Below, piece by piece: positions 8,336 through 16,942 of a DNA stretch of 64,000 nucleotides (within the stretch, counting starts at the first letter, position 1; each line of letters opens with the position of its first letter). Below the pieces are notes generated by a model. It did no database searches. It was not told the DNA's origin and worked only from the letters and a program-made list of their open reading frames with translations. A program made the position numbers and the translations under genes. This DNA is from Halolamina pelagica (GTDB lineage: Archaea; Halobacteriota; Halobacteria; Halobacteriales; Haloferacaceae), in contig NZ_FOXI01000002.1 of assembly GCF_900115675.1 (NCBI RefSeq), positions 186,001-250,000 of the forward strand, read 5' to 3'.

Positions 8336-8994
8336 GCACGCCGTACGACATCGACGAGGTGCTCCCGGCGGGGACGATCGAGACGTTGCCGGCGGGAACG
8401 AACGTCCTGATAACCGGGCCGGCGATGGTCGGGAAACGGGAGTTGGCGTTCCGACTGCTGGCGACGGGCCACGAGAAGGGTGAGGGCGTGCTGTGTGTGA
8501 CAACCAGCGCCTCGGCGTCGAGCATGCTCGACGAGTTCGAGCGACGGGTGCCCACGCTCGATCGCGACCGTGTCGCGATCGTCGACTGCTCCGGGAGCGA
8601 CAGTCAGCAGGCGATCCGGGAGATCGCGACCGAACGCGTCTCGTCGCCGGGCGATCTGACCGGGATCAGCATCGGCACCGCGAAACTCCTCCAGCGCTTC
8701 TCCAAGCAGAACGTCTCCGACGTCCGCCACGGGTTGGTGTCGATATCGACGCTGATCCAGTACCTCGACCTCAACACGGTGTTCAAGTTCCTCCACATCT
8801 ACACCTCCCGGATCGAGGACACCGGCGGCCTCGGCGTGTTCACGCTCGAGGACGTTTCACACGACGCCAAGACCGTCAACACCATCACCAGCGAGTTCGA
8901 CTGCGTGATCGAGCTCCGTGAGGGAGCGGACGGCCGAGAGGTCCGGGTGAAGGGGCTCCCGGGCGCCTCGCGCTCGTGGCGCGCGTTCGACTGA
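8332..8994 (+). CDS. RecA/KaiC-fold ATPase-like protein, signalling partner
   Basis: A 220-aa protein beginning MSTPYDIDEVLPAGTIETL. A P-loop-like GPAMVGKRE near residue 30 and a later segment matching the Walker-B strand of KaiC-like ATPases place it in the RecA superfamily; it is close to the haloarchaeal single-domain KaiC-like/HTR-like proteins found beside signal-transduction genes. The usual Walker A Ser/Thr after GK is replaced by Arg, so ATP hydrolysis may be weak or lost. ATGA overlap with the HalX regulator implies translational coupling. Confidence 0.8.
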   Translation: MSTPYDIDEVLPAGTIETLPAGTNVLITGPAMVGKRELAFRLLATGHEKGEGVLCVTTSASASSMLDEFERRVPTLDRDRVAIVDCSGSDSQQAIREIATERVSSPGDLTGISIGTAKLLQRFSKQNVSDVRHGLVSISTLIQYLDLNTVFKFLHIYTSRIEDTGGLGVFTLEDVSHDAKTVNTITSEFDCVIELREGADGREVRVKGLPGASRSWRAFD

Positions 8995-9020
8995 GTCGGC
9001 GAAGTCGGTCAGCGTCGAAG

Positions 9021-10106
9021 TCAGTCCGCTGGGGTCGCCTCGGCTGATCCCTGCCGCCGCTTCTCGTACCCATCTCGGAGTCCGAGTGCGACCGCGCCCA
9101 GCCCCAGTACCACCGCGACCAACTCGGCGATGCCGCCGACGACCGGGATCAGTCCCAGGAGCAGGAACCCGATCACCCCGACGAGGAGGGCGAACCAGCG
9201 GTGCTCCAGTCCGGCCAGCGAGAGCAGCCACGAGCCGACGGCGTACTTCCCGTAGACGCTCGCGATCCAGAGCGCGATCCCGTACGCGGCGAACCCGGCC
9301 AGCGAGAACGGGAGTCCGATGATCGTGACCGCCACGAGCACGAGGAGGACGGGGATACCGATCAACGCTAACAGGCCGGCGGCGGCGGTGACTGCCGGTG
9401 AGCTCCCCACCCGCGACGCGACGCCAGCCGAGAACCGGGGTGAGACGAGCAGGAGAACCGCGCCGAGTACCACGCTCGTCACGAACCCGAACGCGGTATC
9501 GAACCACGACGGGATCGAGAACCCACCGAAGCGGACCGTGTCGCCGCGGATGCTGTCGTCCTCGATCACGCCGCCGGCGACCGTCGCGCCGTCGCTCCGC
9601 GTGAACTGCTCGGCGTCGTAGCGGAACTCCCCGCCCACGTCGGCGTTCGGACCGAGGGTTACGGTGTCGCCCCCCGCCCGGACGTTGCCGCCGACCGTGC
9701 CGGCGACGGTGACGCTGCCGGCGCCCACGTCGAGGTTGCCGCGGATCGCACCGGTCTCCGTGAGGTCGAACGAGCCGGCGCCGACCTGGACGTCGCCCTC
9801 GACCGTCCCGGCGACGACGACGCTCCCGGCGGCACCCTGCACGTCGCCGGTGACTGTGCCGGACTCGGTGATCAGGATCGTCCCCGCGGTACCCGAGAGG
9901 TCGCCGTCGACGGTACCGCGAACCACGATGGTACCGGCGACGCCCTCGATGCCGTCGACTGTCTCGCCGGCGTCGATGACGATCGTCCCGCCGACCTGTC
10001 CGGTGGACTGCGCGGTGGCGATGCCGCTCGCGAGCGGGAGGAGGACGACGAGGACCGCCGTGAGGGCCACGATGCGACGACTCCGGCCGCTGTCAGGGGG
10101 GAGCAT
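9021..10106 (-). CDS. Secreted/membrane protein with bactofilin-like beta-solenoid and C-terminal membrane helices
   Basis: A 361-aa protein. Residues 1-33 are a signal peptide (hydrophobic core ALTAVLVVLLPLASG, cut near ATAQS). Residues about 37-175 are short repeats of the type GTVDGDLSG / GTVTGDVQG / GTVEGDVQV, the pattern of polymer-forming bactofilin-like right-handed solenoids. Residues about 205-345 hold four or five hydrophobic helices, then a basic tail (RDGYEKRRQG). So the solenoid should sit outside the cell on a membrane base. Family members are described as polymer-forming cytoskeletal proteins, but here the signal peptide argues for an extracellular side. The gene stands alone between opposing neighbours. 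Confidence 0.82.
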   Translation of the reverse strand: MLPPDSGRSRRIVALTAVLVVLLPLASGIATAQSTGQVGGTIVIDAGETVDGIEGVAGTIVVRGTVDGDLSGTAGTILITESGTVTGDVQGAAGSVVVAGTVEGDVQVGAGSFDLTETGAIRGNLDVGAGSVTVAGTVGGNVRAGGDTVTLGPNADVGGEFRYDAEQFTRSDGATVAGGVIEDDSIRGDTVRFGGFSIPSWFDTAFGFVTSVVLGAVLLLVSPRFSAGVASRVGSSPAVTAAAGLLALIGIPVLLVLVAVTIIGLPFSLAGFAAYGIALWIASVYGKYAVGSWLLSLAGLEHRWFALLVGVIGFLLLGLIPVVGGIAELVAVVLGLGAVALGLRDGYEKRRQGSAEATPAD

Positions 10107-10130
10107 TCACCACGAGATGTGCGTTCCGAC

Positions 10131-10151
10131 ACATTAGTTCTTTGTAACTAA
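10131..10151 (-). promoter_or_regulatory. TATA-like box overlapping a TTAGTT-N6-AACTAA palindrome
   Basis: On the minus strand a TATA-like ACTAATG lies about 27 bases before the start of the bactofilin-like gene. A perfect inverted repeat with 6-base arms and a 6-base spacer spans 10134-10151 and overlaps that box. A palindrome on top of the TATA box is the usual placement for an archaeal repressor site. The repeat is observed; regulation is inferred. Confidence 0.4.
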
Positions 10152-10351
10152 CTGCTACCGTCGACTCAGCGGCGGAGGATACCGACGGGCAGCGAGGTGG
10201 ACTCCCCGAATCGGGAGGCCGTCGCGTGCGTGCTCGAGCCATGTTCGGTGTGGCAGCGTGGGGTGCGAAGCGGGGGCCGGGACCACCGACACACTAATTG
10301 ACCGATGCGACAGATAACGAGGTATGAACAACGCGTGTCAGGGTGAGAGCG

Positions 10352-12487
10352 ATGGCCAGTAACGCCGACGAACCGGTGAAGACGATCTGTCCGTACTGCG
10401 GCGTGGGCTGTGGCATCCGCGTCCGCGAGGGCGAGGAGCGCGGCGATATGAACTTCATGCCCTGGGGCGACGCCCCGGTCAACGAGGGCAGCGTCTGCAT
10501 CAAGGGCGGCGCGGCGACGCAGGTCGTCGACCACGAGGACCGCCTGACGGACCCCCTGATCAAGGAGGACGGCGAGTTCCGGGAGGCGACGTGGGACGAA
10601 GCTCTCAGTCGTGTCGTCGACGAGATGGAGTCGATCCGCGAGGAACACGGCCCCGACGGGATGGGCTTTTTCGGTTCCTCGAAGACGTTCAACGAGGAGA
10701 ACTACCTGATCCAGAAGCTCGCGCGCCGGTACGGCACGAACCAGGTTGACAACTGCACCCGGATGTGCCACGCGTCGACGGTCTGGGCGCTGCGGACGAG
10801 CCTCGGCATGGGCGCGATGACCAACAGCATGGCCGACTTGGAGGACTCGGCGGACGTGCTGTGGATCCAGGGCGCGAACCCCGGCGAGCAGCACCCCATC
10901 GCCAACAGCCAGTACTTCCGGCAGGCGGTGCTGGAGGGCGCGACGGTGATCCAGGTCGACCCCCACGCCAACAAGACGACCGAGTCCTTCGACATCGAGG
11001 GGACCGACCGGCACATGCACCTCCAGTTGGAGCCGGGGACGGACATCCCGCTCCTGAACGTCGTGTTGAAGACGATCCTCGAGCGCCACGAGGCCGAGCC
11101 CGGCGCCGGCTGGATCGACGAGGAGTTCGTCGACGATCGCACGAAGGGGTTCGACCACCTGACGGAGACGCTCGAAGACTTCGACAAGCAGGCCGCCGCC
11201 GAGGAGTGTGGCGTCCCGCTCGAGGACATCGAACTCGCGGCCGAGAAGTACGCGAGGGCCAACGACGCCGCCATCTTCACCGGGATGGGGATGTCCCAGC
11301 ACACCTGCGGCGTCGACAACGTCCAGAACGAGATCAACCTCGCGCTGATCACCGGGAACCTCGGCAAGCCCGGCGCCGGCGTGAACCCGCTGCGCGGCCA
11401 GAACAACGTCCAGGGCACCTGCGACGTGGGCGCGATGCCGAACGTCCTCCCGGGCTACCAGCTCGTCGACGACGACGAGGCCCGCGAGTCCGTCGAGGAG
11501 GTGTGGGGGTTCGAGATCCCGGCCGAGCCCGGCCTGACGAACGTCGAGATCTCCCACGCCATCGGCGACACGGTCCACGGCCTGTACGTGATGGGGGAGA
11601 ACCCGATCATGAGCGAGCCCGACGGCAACCGGACCGAGCGGCGGTTCCGCGAGGACCTCGGCTTCCTCGTCGTCCAGGACATCTTCATGACCGAGACGGC
11701 CGAACTCGCCGACGTGGTGCTGCCGGCGACGACGTGGGCGGAGCGCGGCGGCACGGTCACCAACACCGACCGCCGCGTCCAGCGGATGCGCGGGGTCCAC
11801 AAAGTCCACGAGAACACGCGCCACGACCTCGACATCCTCTGTGAGGTCGGGACGCGGCTGTTCGACGAGGGGTTCGACTTCGACGGCCCCGAGGACGTGT
11901 TCGAGGAGCTCCGCGAGGTCTGCCCCATCATGCACGGGATGACCTACGACGCGCTGGGGGAGGAGGGGATCCACTGGCCCTGCTACGAGGAGGGCGACGA
12001 GGGCGACTCCTACCTCTACGAGGAGTCGTTCGAGACGGAGGACGGCCTCGGCCGGATCGAGGGCGTCGTCCACCAGGAACCGAAGGAGACCCCCGACGAG
12101 GAGTACCCGCTCGTGCTCACCACCGCGCGGCTGGAGGAACACTACAACACCGGGACGATGAGTCGGCGCTCGCCGACGCTCTCCCGCCAGGAGCCGGAGA
12201 ACTTCGTCGACGTGCATCCCAACGACGCCGAGCGCTACGGCATCGAGGACGGCGACGAGGTCGTGCTGCGCTCGCGCCGCGGGGAGATCACCGTCCGCGC
12301 GGACGTGACCGAGGACATCAAGGAGGGCGTCGTCTGGACGACGCCGCACTTCGCGTCGGCCTCGGCGAACCGGCTCACGAACGACGTGCTCGACGAACGG
12401 GCGAAGATCCCGGAGTACAAGGCGGCCGCCGCGGAGATCGAGGTCGACATCGAGCCCGCCGACGGCGGCGCCTCGGCGGACGACTGA
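10352..12487 (+). CDS. fdhA: Formate dehydrogenase alpha-type molybdopterin oxidoreductase
   Basis: A 711-aa catalytic subunit. The N-terminal [4Fe-4S] domain has CPYCGVGC plus the distal Cys in GSVCIKGG. The Mo/W ligand region reads TRMCHASTV: Cys followed by His is the pair seen in formate dehydrogenases. The central molybdopterin domain and a C-terminal molydop-binding domain (VDVHPNDAERYGIEDGDEV) are both present. It lacks an N-terminal multi-ferredoxin extension and any membrane anchor or Tat signal, so it should be cytoplasmic and needs an electron partner not encoded nearby. I use the ATG at 10352 (MASNADEPVK); a GTG at 10343 adds only three residues. Other related oxidoreductases (assimilatory nitrate reductase type) are less likely given the Cys-His pair. 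Confidence 0.85.
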   Translation: MASNADEPVKTICPYCGVGCGIRVREGEERGDMNFMPWGDAPVNEGSVCIKGGAATQVVDHEDRLTDPLIKEDGEFREATWDEALSRVVDEMESIREEHGPDGMGFFGSSKTFNEENYLIQKLARRYGTNQVDNCTRMCHASTVWALRTSLGMGAMTNSMADLEDSADVLWIQGANPGEQHPIANSQYFRQAVLEGATVIQVDPHANKTTESFDIEGTDRHMHLQLEPGTDIPLLNVVLKTILERHEAEPGAGWIDEEFVDDRTKGFDHLTETLEDFDKQAAAEECGVPLEDIELAAEKYARANDAAIFTGMGMSQHTCGVDNVQNEINLALITGNLGKPGAGVNPLRGQNNVQGTCDVGAMPNVLPGYQLVDDDEARESVEEVWGFEIPAEPGLTNVEISHAIGDTVHGLYVMGENPIMSEPDGNRTERRFREDLGFLVVQDIFMTETAELADVVLPATTWAERGGTVTNTDRRVQRMRGVHKVHENTRHDLDILCEVGTRLFDEGFDFDGPEDVFEELREVCPIMHGMTYDALGEEGIHWPCYEEGDEGDSYLYEESFETEDGLGRIEGVVHQEPKETPDEEYPLVLTTARLEEHYNTGTMSRRSPTLSRQEPENFVDVHPNDAERYGIEDGDEVVLRSRRGEITVRADVTEDIKEGVVWTTPHFASASANRLTNDVLDERAKIPEYKAAAAEIEVDIEPADGGASADD

Positions 12488-12525
12488 CCGCTCGCGGGGA
12501 GGCGATCGGAGCCGGCGGCGCCGTC

Positions 12526-12768
12526 TCAGGCCGCGGCGCCGACGTACGACCCGACCGACTCGACGATGTCGTCGGCGTCGTACTCGTCGTCGTCGACGTC
12601 GAACACCTGCTCGCCGTCGACGCGGACCTCGAACACGCCGCCGTCGCCCGTCACTAACGCGACGCGGTCGACCTGCTGGCCGTATTTCTCGAGGATCGCC
12701 GCTTCGAGTTCCTGTGCTCGCGAGAGGTGACCGCACGGGACGCAGTACTCGATTTCGACGGATACCAT
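12526..12768 (-). CDS. SelT/SelW/SelH-like CxxC thioredoxin-fold protein
   Basis: An 80-aa protein starting MVSVEIEYCVPCGHL. The CVPC motif after the first strand, followed by a helix (SRAQELEAAILEKYG) and a VFEVRVDGEQVFD segment, is the layout of the Rdx/SelW family, where one Cys replaces selenocysteine. The family is thought to act in thiol redox, with no fixed substrate. A Met further upstream (12810) gives an unrelated extension. It converges with the formate dehydrogenase-type gene, 38 bases away. Confidence 0.85.
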   Translation of the reverse strand: MVSVEIEYCVPCGHLSRAQELEAAILEKYGQQVDRVALVTGDGGVFEVRVDGEQVFDVDDDEYDADDIVESVGSYVGAAA

Positions 12769-13908
12769 ACCAGGTAGTGATAGCGGTTGGTTCGTGTTAA
12801 ACCCCTTCATGGGGTGGGCCTCACAGATCCGGGACCGTCACGGTCTCGTTCCGCAACGGGTCCAGAGAGCGGACCGTTGACAGAGGAGATAGTGACGAGC
12901 AACGAGACCGGCTGGGCGTCCGTCTCGGCCGACTCAGGGGTCCTGTGTGCTACCACGAAGTAGGCGACCACCCGGCCAGTTCGTGTTCGACGACGTTGAC
13001 GGCTCGGTGATGTTCACTGTGAATCCGACAACGTGAGACGAAGCACAGCATCAGTGGGGCTCTTGGACAGCGGGCGACTCCAGTATCGCCTTCCTCGAGG
13101 GACTGTTCGACTGAGCAACTCCAACCGCAGATGCGGCAACAACTCCGAACGGATCGCGTGGGCCTTGACGGTCCTGGCGTTCTCAGCGGCGTAACGGTGA
13201 TGAGCGGCTTTGTGGTCGCCGCTGCATTCGTGCTCGGCATCCTCTCACCGTTCTACGGCAGCCGGTACGGTTTCCGGCTCTAGGAACAGCAGAACGGCGG
13301 GAAGCCATCGGGGCGTTTCGACCTGACCGCTCAACGACAGGGACCGAGATGACTGGGGGCGAAAGTAGACGACTGAACTGCTCTCGCTCCCGATCGGATT
13401 CTGTCTGTTCGCCCAGTTCTCCTCGCGTGGCGACGTGGCGGTCGGGTCGTTCTGCCTGGTCCGGAACGGATCGGCGTTTCTGATCGGCGTGTTCCCCATC
13501 ATTCAGGGAGTACGGCCGCTCGTGATCCTTGATGGGGTGGTCATCGTCGAGGCCGTCTTCTCCGAGGGCAGACACGCGACGGACCTCGACGGGGTCACCA
13601 GCCTTCGAAAGAGGGTCGCCGGGTGATCCGACAGCGGATCGCTGCTAAACTCCGAAACAGAGAGACGGAACCACCAACACGATGACTGAGGTCGGGGGTG
13701 ACCAGATCCGGTTTGACATCCCGCACACGGTTAGCAGGGACTGTGTCTCAACCTCGACGACGAGTTCGAGACTGTCGATCTCGGCGGTTCTGTGGGGATC
13801 TTGGATCGTGATAGGCATAGTGGGAGCCAATTAATACAGGTCTCCGATCCGTCGAACATTCGAGACAGTCCCCCAAGGACTTATTTGATAGTATAGTTAT
13901 CTGATGGC
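12769..13908. other. 1.1-kb gap with gene debris at the left edge of the island
   Basis: No intact gene can be supported. A plus-strand open stretch at 13369-13626 reads as hydrophobic segments (LLSLPIGFCLFAQF, then SAFLIGVFPIIQGVRPLVIL) but has no good start and no recognisable family, so it may be the remains of a membrane protein. On the minus strand 12950-13240 a His/Cys-rich piece (LCFVSRCRIHSEHHRAVNVV) also looks like a remnant. Base composition drops across this stretch towards the lower GC of the following genes, so I read it as the junction of the accessory island. Confidence 0.4.
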
Positions 13909-15399
13909 GTGGACATCTCCTCATCGTCGCTCTCACGGTGGGAGTTCCTGGCGGTTGCCTGTATCCTTGGAGGTCTCTGTGTTGGTCTTGCCGTACTCCT
14001 TCCATCCCGATTGTTCGTCATCGTTCTTGCGATCACGAGTATGGTCCTCGTCTTCTACCTGAGTTCCGTGCTTATTCTTCACTACAGTGAGGCTCTTCCC
14101 GGCTGGATGGAATCAGTTCCAGTCTGGACGACGTTCTTCTTACCGCTCACTATCGTATACGTTCTCCTGACTCAACTCGAGATCGAGGTTCCTGTTGATA
14201 CGCTCGTCTTGCTGTTCGGACTCATTCTCATTTTCTTCTACTACTGGCTCATTGTTCCACTCGCGCTCTACCAGCGACTTCGGGAACAATCTCGGGACGT
14301 CAATGTCGAAGAATGGCCCGAACTGAGTGTGCTGATTCCGGCATATAACGAAGCAGGATACATCGGCGACACACTGGAGTCGTTCCTCGCGGCTGATTAT
14401 CCGCTCCCCAAATTGGACATCATTGTCATTGATGACGGGAGCACGGACTCCACGTACGAGGAAGCACAAGCGTACGCCGCAAGTGGTGTTACTGTTCTGC
14501 GGAAAGAGAACGGCGGGAAGCACTCCGCTCTCAACTACGGACTAAATCGGACTGACAGCCCGCTCGTGCTCACTGTCGACGCTGATTCAGTCATTGCGCC
14601 GGATGCCATCAAGAGTATCGTGCGGTCGTTCGAAGCGAACCCCGATGTCGGTGCCGTCGCCGGAAACGTGAAAGTCTCGAACCGTGGCAGCCTTATCACG
14701 GATCTCCAGGCACTCGAATATATCCTCGGAATCAATACGTTTCGACGCGTCTTCGATCTACTTGGCGTCGTCACGGTGGTTCCCGGGTGTCTCGGACTCT
14801 TCAGACGTGACGCTATTGAGACCGTCGGTCAGTACTCATCCGACACGCTCACCGAGGACTTTGACCTCACCATCGAGATTTTGAAGCGTGGTTTCAAAAT
14901 CCATCACAGTAACGCAGTTGTCCAAACAGAAGCACCGGACACTTGGACGGACCTCTACCAGCAGCGTATCCGATGGTTCCGGGGAAACCTCCAGACGGTT
15001 TTGAAACACGGGCAGATATTTGTCCTCCCGGAGTTCGGAGTACTCCACCGCGTCGGCGCACCCTATCTTCTCTTCTCGATGTCGATCATTCCCGCCCTTG
15101 GCGTCATCGTCTTCGGCCTCGTTATCTGGTTCGTCATCCAAGGTGCGATCATGGAATTCCTCGGAATCACTGTCCTCTTCATGCTTCTCCAAGTTCTCCT
15201 CTCCTTGCTTGCAATCCACATCGAGGACGAGGACCTTTGGCTGGCTCGCTATGCGCCACTTTCGATCCTTGGCTATAAACAATTCCTCGATGGCGTCCTC
15301 CTGAAAAGCATCATTGACATCTTCAGATACGACGACGTTTCGTGGACGAGTCCTGAACGTATCCGGCAACGCGACGACTACGACGACTACGATGACTGA
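13909..15399 (+). CDS. Membrane family-2 glycosyltransferase (processive synthase-like)
   Basis: A 496-aa protein with four N-terminal membrane helices (to about residue 120), a cytoplasmic GT2 domain, and three C-terminal helices. All synthase motifs are present: IDDGSTDS, the DxD-type VDADS, TEDFDLT and QQRIRWFRG. This order matches hyaluronan/poly-GlcNAc/cellulose-type synthases that polymerise a sugar from a nucleotide donor and move it across the membrane; single-transfer enzymes of this fold also exist. The C-terminus is unusual, an Asp/Tyr run (RDDYDDYDD). Start is GTG at 13909, the first start codon after an in-frame TAG. Codon use is clearly less GC-rich than the core genes, a sign of transfer. 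No partner genes of an exopolysaccharide cluster are adjacent. Confidence 0.88.
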   Translation: MDISSSSLSRWEFLAVACILGGLCVGLAVLLPSRLFVIVLAITSMVLVFYLSSVLILHYSEALPGWMESVPVWTTFFLPLTIVYVLLTQLEIEVPVDTLVLLFGLILIFFYYWLIVPLALYQRLREQSRDVNVEEWPELSVLIPAYNEAGYIGDTLESFLAADYPLPKLDIIVIDDGSTDSTYEEAQAYAASGVTVLRKENGGKHSALNYGLNRTDSPLVLTVDADSVIAPDAIKSIVRSFEANPDVGAVAGNVKVSNRGSLITDLQALEYILGINTFRRVFDLLGVVTVVPGCLGLFRRDAIETVGQYSSDTLTEDFDLTIEILKRGFKIHHSNAVVQTEAPDTWTDLYQQRIRWFRGNLQTVLKHGQIFVLPEFGVLHRVGAPYLLFSMSIIPALGVIVFGLVIWFVIQGAIMEFLGITVLFMLLQVLLSLLAIHIEDEDLWLARYAPLSILGYKQFLDGVLLKSIIDIFRYDDVSWTSPERIRQRDDYDDYDD

Positions 15400-15661
15400 A
15401 CTCCGTGCTACGATAAGAAACGGTTCCGGAGATCGGCGAAGTTAATCTGCTCTACGATGATATATAAATAATCAAGTGGGTCGGATAGGCTTCCAGTAGA
15501 ACCTTGAAGGTCGGTATACTCTATATTTGTCTAATTGATGTTCTTCTAGGGTCAATTGACCGTTGGCTTCGTCTCAGGGGTGGCTCAAATCCTGCAGCGG
15601 TGATAAGAACACCTGTGTCGTGATCCAGAACCACTAGGAGGTGTAGATCGGGGGAATCCAG

Positions 15662-16339
15662 TCAAAGGACGTCGGTAATTTCGTGCATCGACGAAAGACG
15701 ATAGGTCGGCGCCGGATCCGGTACCGTCGATGGATAACCCATGGGTACCCAAGCGGTTTGCACCCCGGCACGATGGGGACCAACGACGTCACCGTCGTGC
15801 CGATTACCCACGTAGATAGCCCGTTCAGGGGCGATCCCGAGTTCGTCGATCGCCATTTCGAAAGGTTCCGGACGGGGGCTTCGATTCGATCCCGGTCCCA
15901 TGCCCACAACAGACCACAACCTCAAAACAATCTGCAATACCAAGCGTGGCTAATTTCGGTAGCTGAGTCTTTTCGGTCCCAGCGGTAATGAGTCCGACGG
16001 CGTATTGCTCCCGAACGTACTCTAACGCCTCCTTTGCCCATCCCGGAACGATACGGCGGTTGGATCAAGTACCTCGACCGTCGCTTTGGCAAGCTCCGGC
16101 GGGCAACTTGGATCGGCACCGACGTTCTCTGCAATAGCCCGGTATACGTTCTCGTGATGTTCTCTATCCGAGCTGGCATCGGGAAGTGCACTGTAGTCGA
16201 CAGCGGATAGGTCGTTCAGATCGAAAAATTCTGGAACGTCCACCCGATCGAATATTGCTTCGTGTATCTCCTCGTCGGACTGGTCGGCAACACAAAGCGT
16301 TCCATCGAGGTCGAAACAGACAGCCTCAACGTCGACCAT
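15662..16339 (-). pseudogene. HAD-superfamily phosphatase broken by two frameshifts
   Basis: The N-terminal frame (from 16339) has the HAD motif I, CFDLDGTLCV, and runs to a TAG at 16022-16024. Between about 16058 and 15880 the homologous sequence is in another frame (VPGWAKEALEYVREQYAVGL, then LITAGTEKTQLPKLA, the motif II Thr region). It returns to the original frame for the end (ERAIYVGNRHDGDVVG, motif IV) and stops at 15662. The two shifts cancel, but the middle frame is required to avoid the stop. Without the shifts it would be a normal HAD hydrolase of about 225 aa. Recent decay or two sequencing errors are both possible. Confidence 0.75.
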
Positions 16340-16942
16340 CCCGTGAACGTTTTCTCGATATGTTATCTAAACCTACTGTCTCTTCGACGGACTGCTTTTA
16401 GACCATCTGGCCGGTCGACTCGGGGGCGTGATTGGCGTGTCCCGGTCGCATCCCTCCGTAGCCAAGCAGAGGCCCGGACTCGGACCGTAGCCTGATTGAG
16501 AATCACGTTTCTAGACTCCGATACGGAGTCCCGGGATAACCCACGAGCAACAGCTACGACGAGGTCAGGACCCCCGACGGAACAGAGACCGCGACGGCCG
16601 CGGGAACCTCCTGAAGGAGCGCATCAGCGATGATGTAGTCCGCGAGCGGAAGAGCGGCGAAGCGGTGCTCAGGGGCTTCGACCACTGGCAGGGACTGATC
16701 CCCACCCCGAATTGGAAGCGCCGGCCGGCGGGTTCGGCGGGACTCGTTGCGGCCTCTCGGACAAGGACCACGGCTGGCTTGACCGCTACGGCCTCGCGTG
16801 GGACGCTCGTGCTCGTGAGGACCCACGCCATCGCTGGCAGAATCGGCCCGAGGACGTCGACTGGGGGTCGAAGTCGACGACACCAGCGTGAAAATAGGTA
16901 ATAATAACAGAAAACGCACATACATCTGAAGAGTAGGCACAG
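16340..16942. other. 600-bp gap with a possible C-terminal gene remnant
   Basis: There is no intact gene. A plus-strand open frame ending at the TGA near 16891 reads KDHGWLDRYGLAWDARAR and then RWQNRPEDVDWG, rich in Trp, Asp and Arg and unlike random translation, but it has an upstream stop and no start. I cannot name its family. The last 60 bases (AATAGGTAATAATAACAG) are AT-rich and hold the probable promoter of the amidohydrolase gene that follows. Confidence 0.35.

Noticed and set aside
10166-12736. An 856-aa minus-strand frame across the formate dehydrogenase-type gene
   Set aside because: It is Arg/Val/Leu-rich mirror translation of high-GC coding DNA with no recognisable domain, while the plus strand has full molybdoenzyme motifs.
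13183-13575. A 130-aa minus-strand ORF in the left-edge gap
   Set aside because: Low-complexity Arg/Ser/Glu sequence without a domain; the plus strand in the same place shows alternative hydrophobic frames, so neither is supported.
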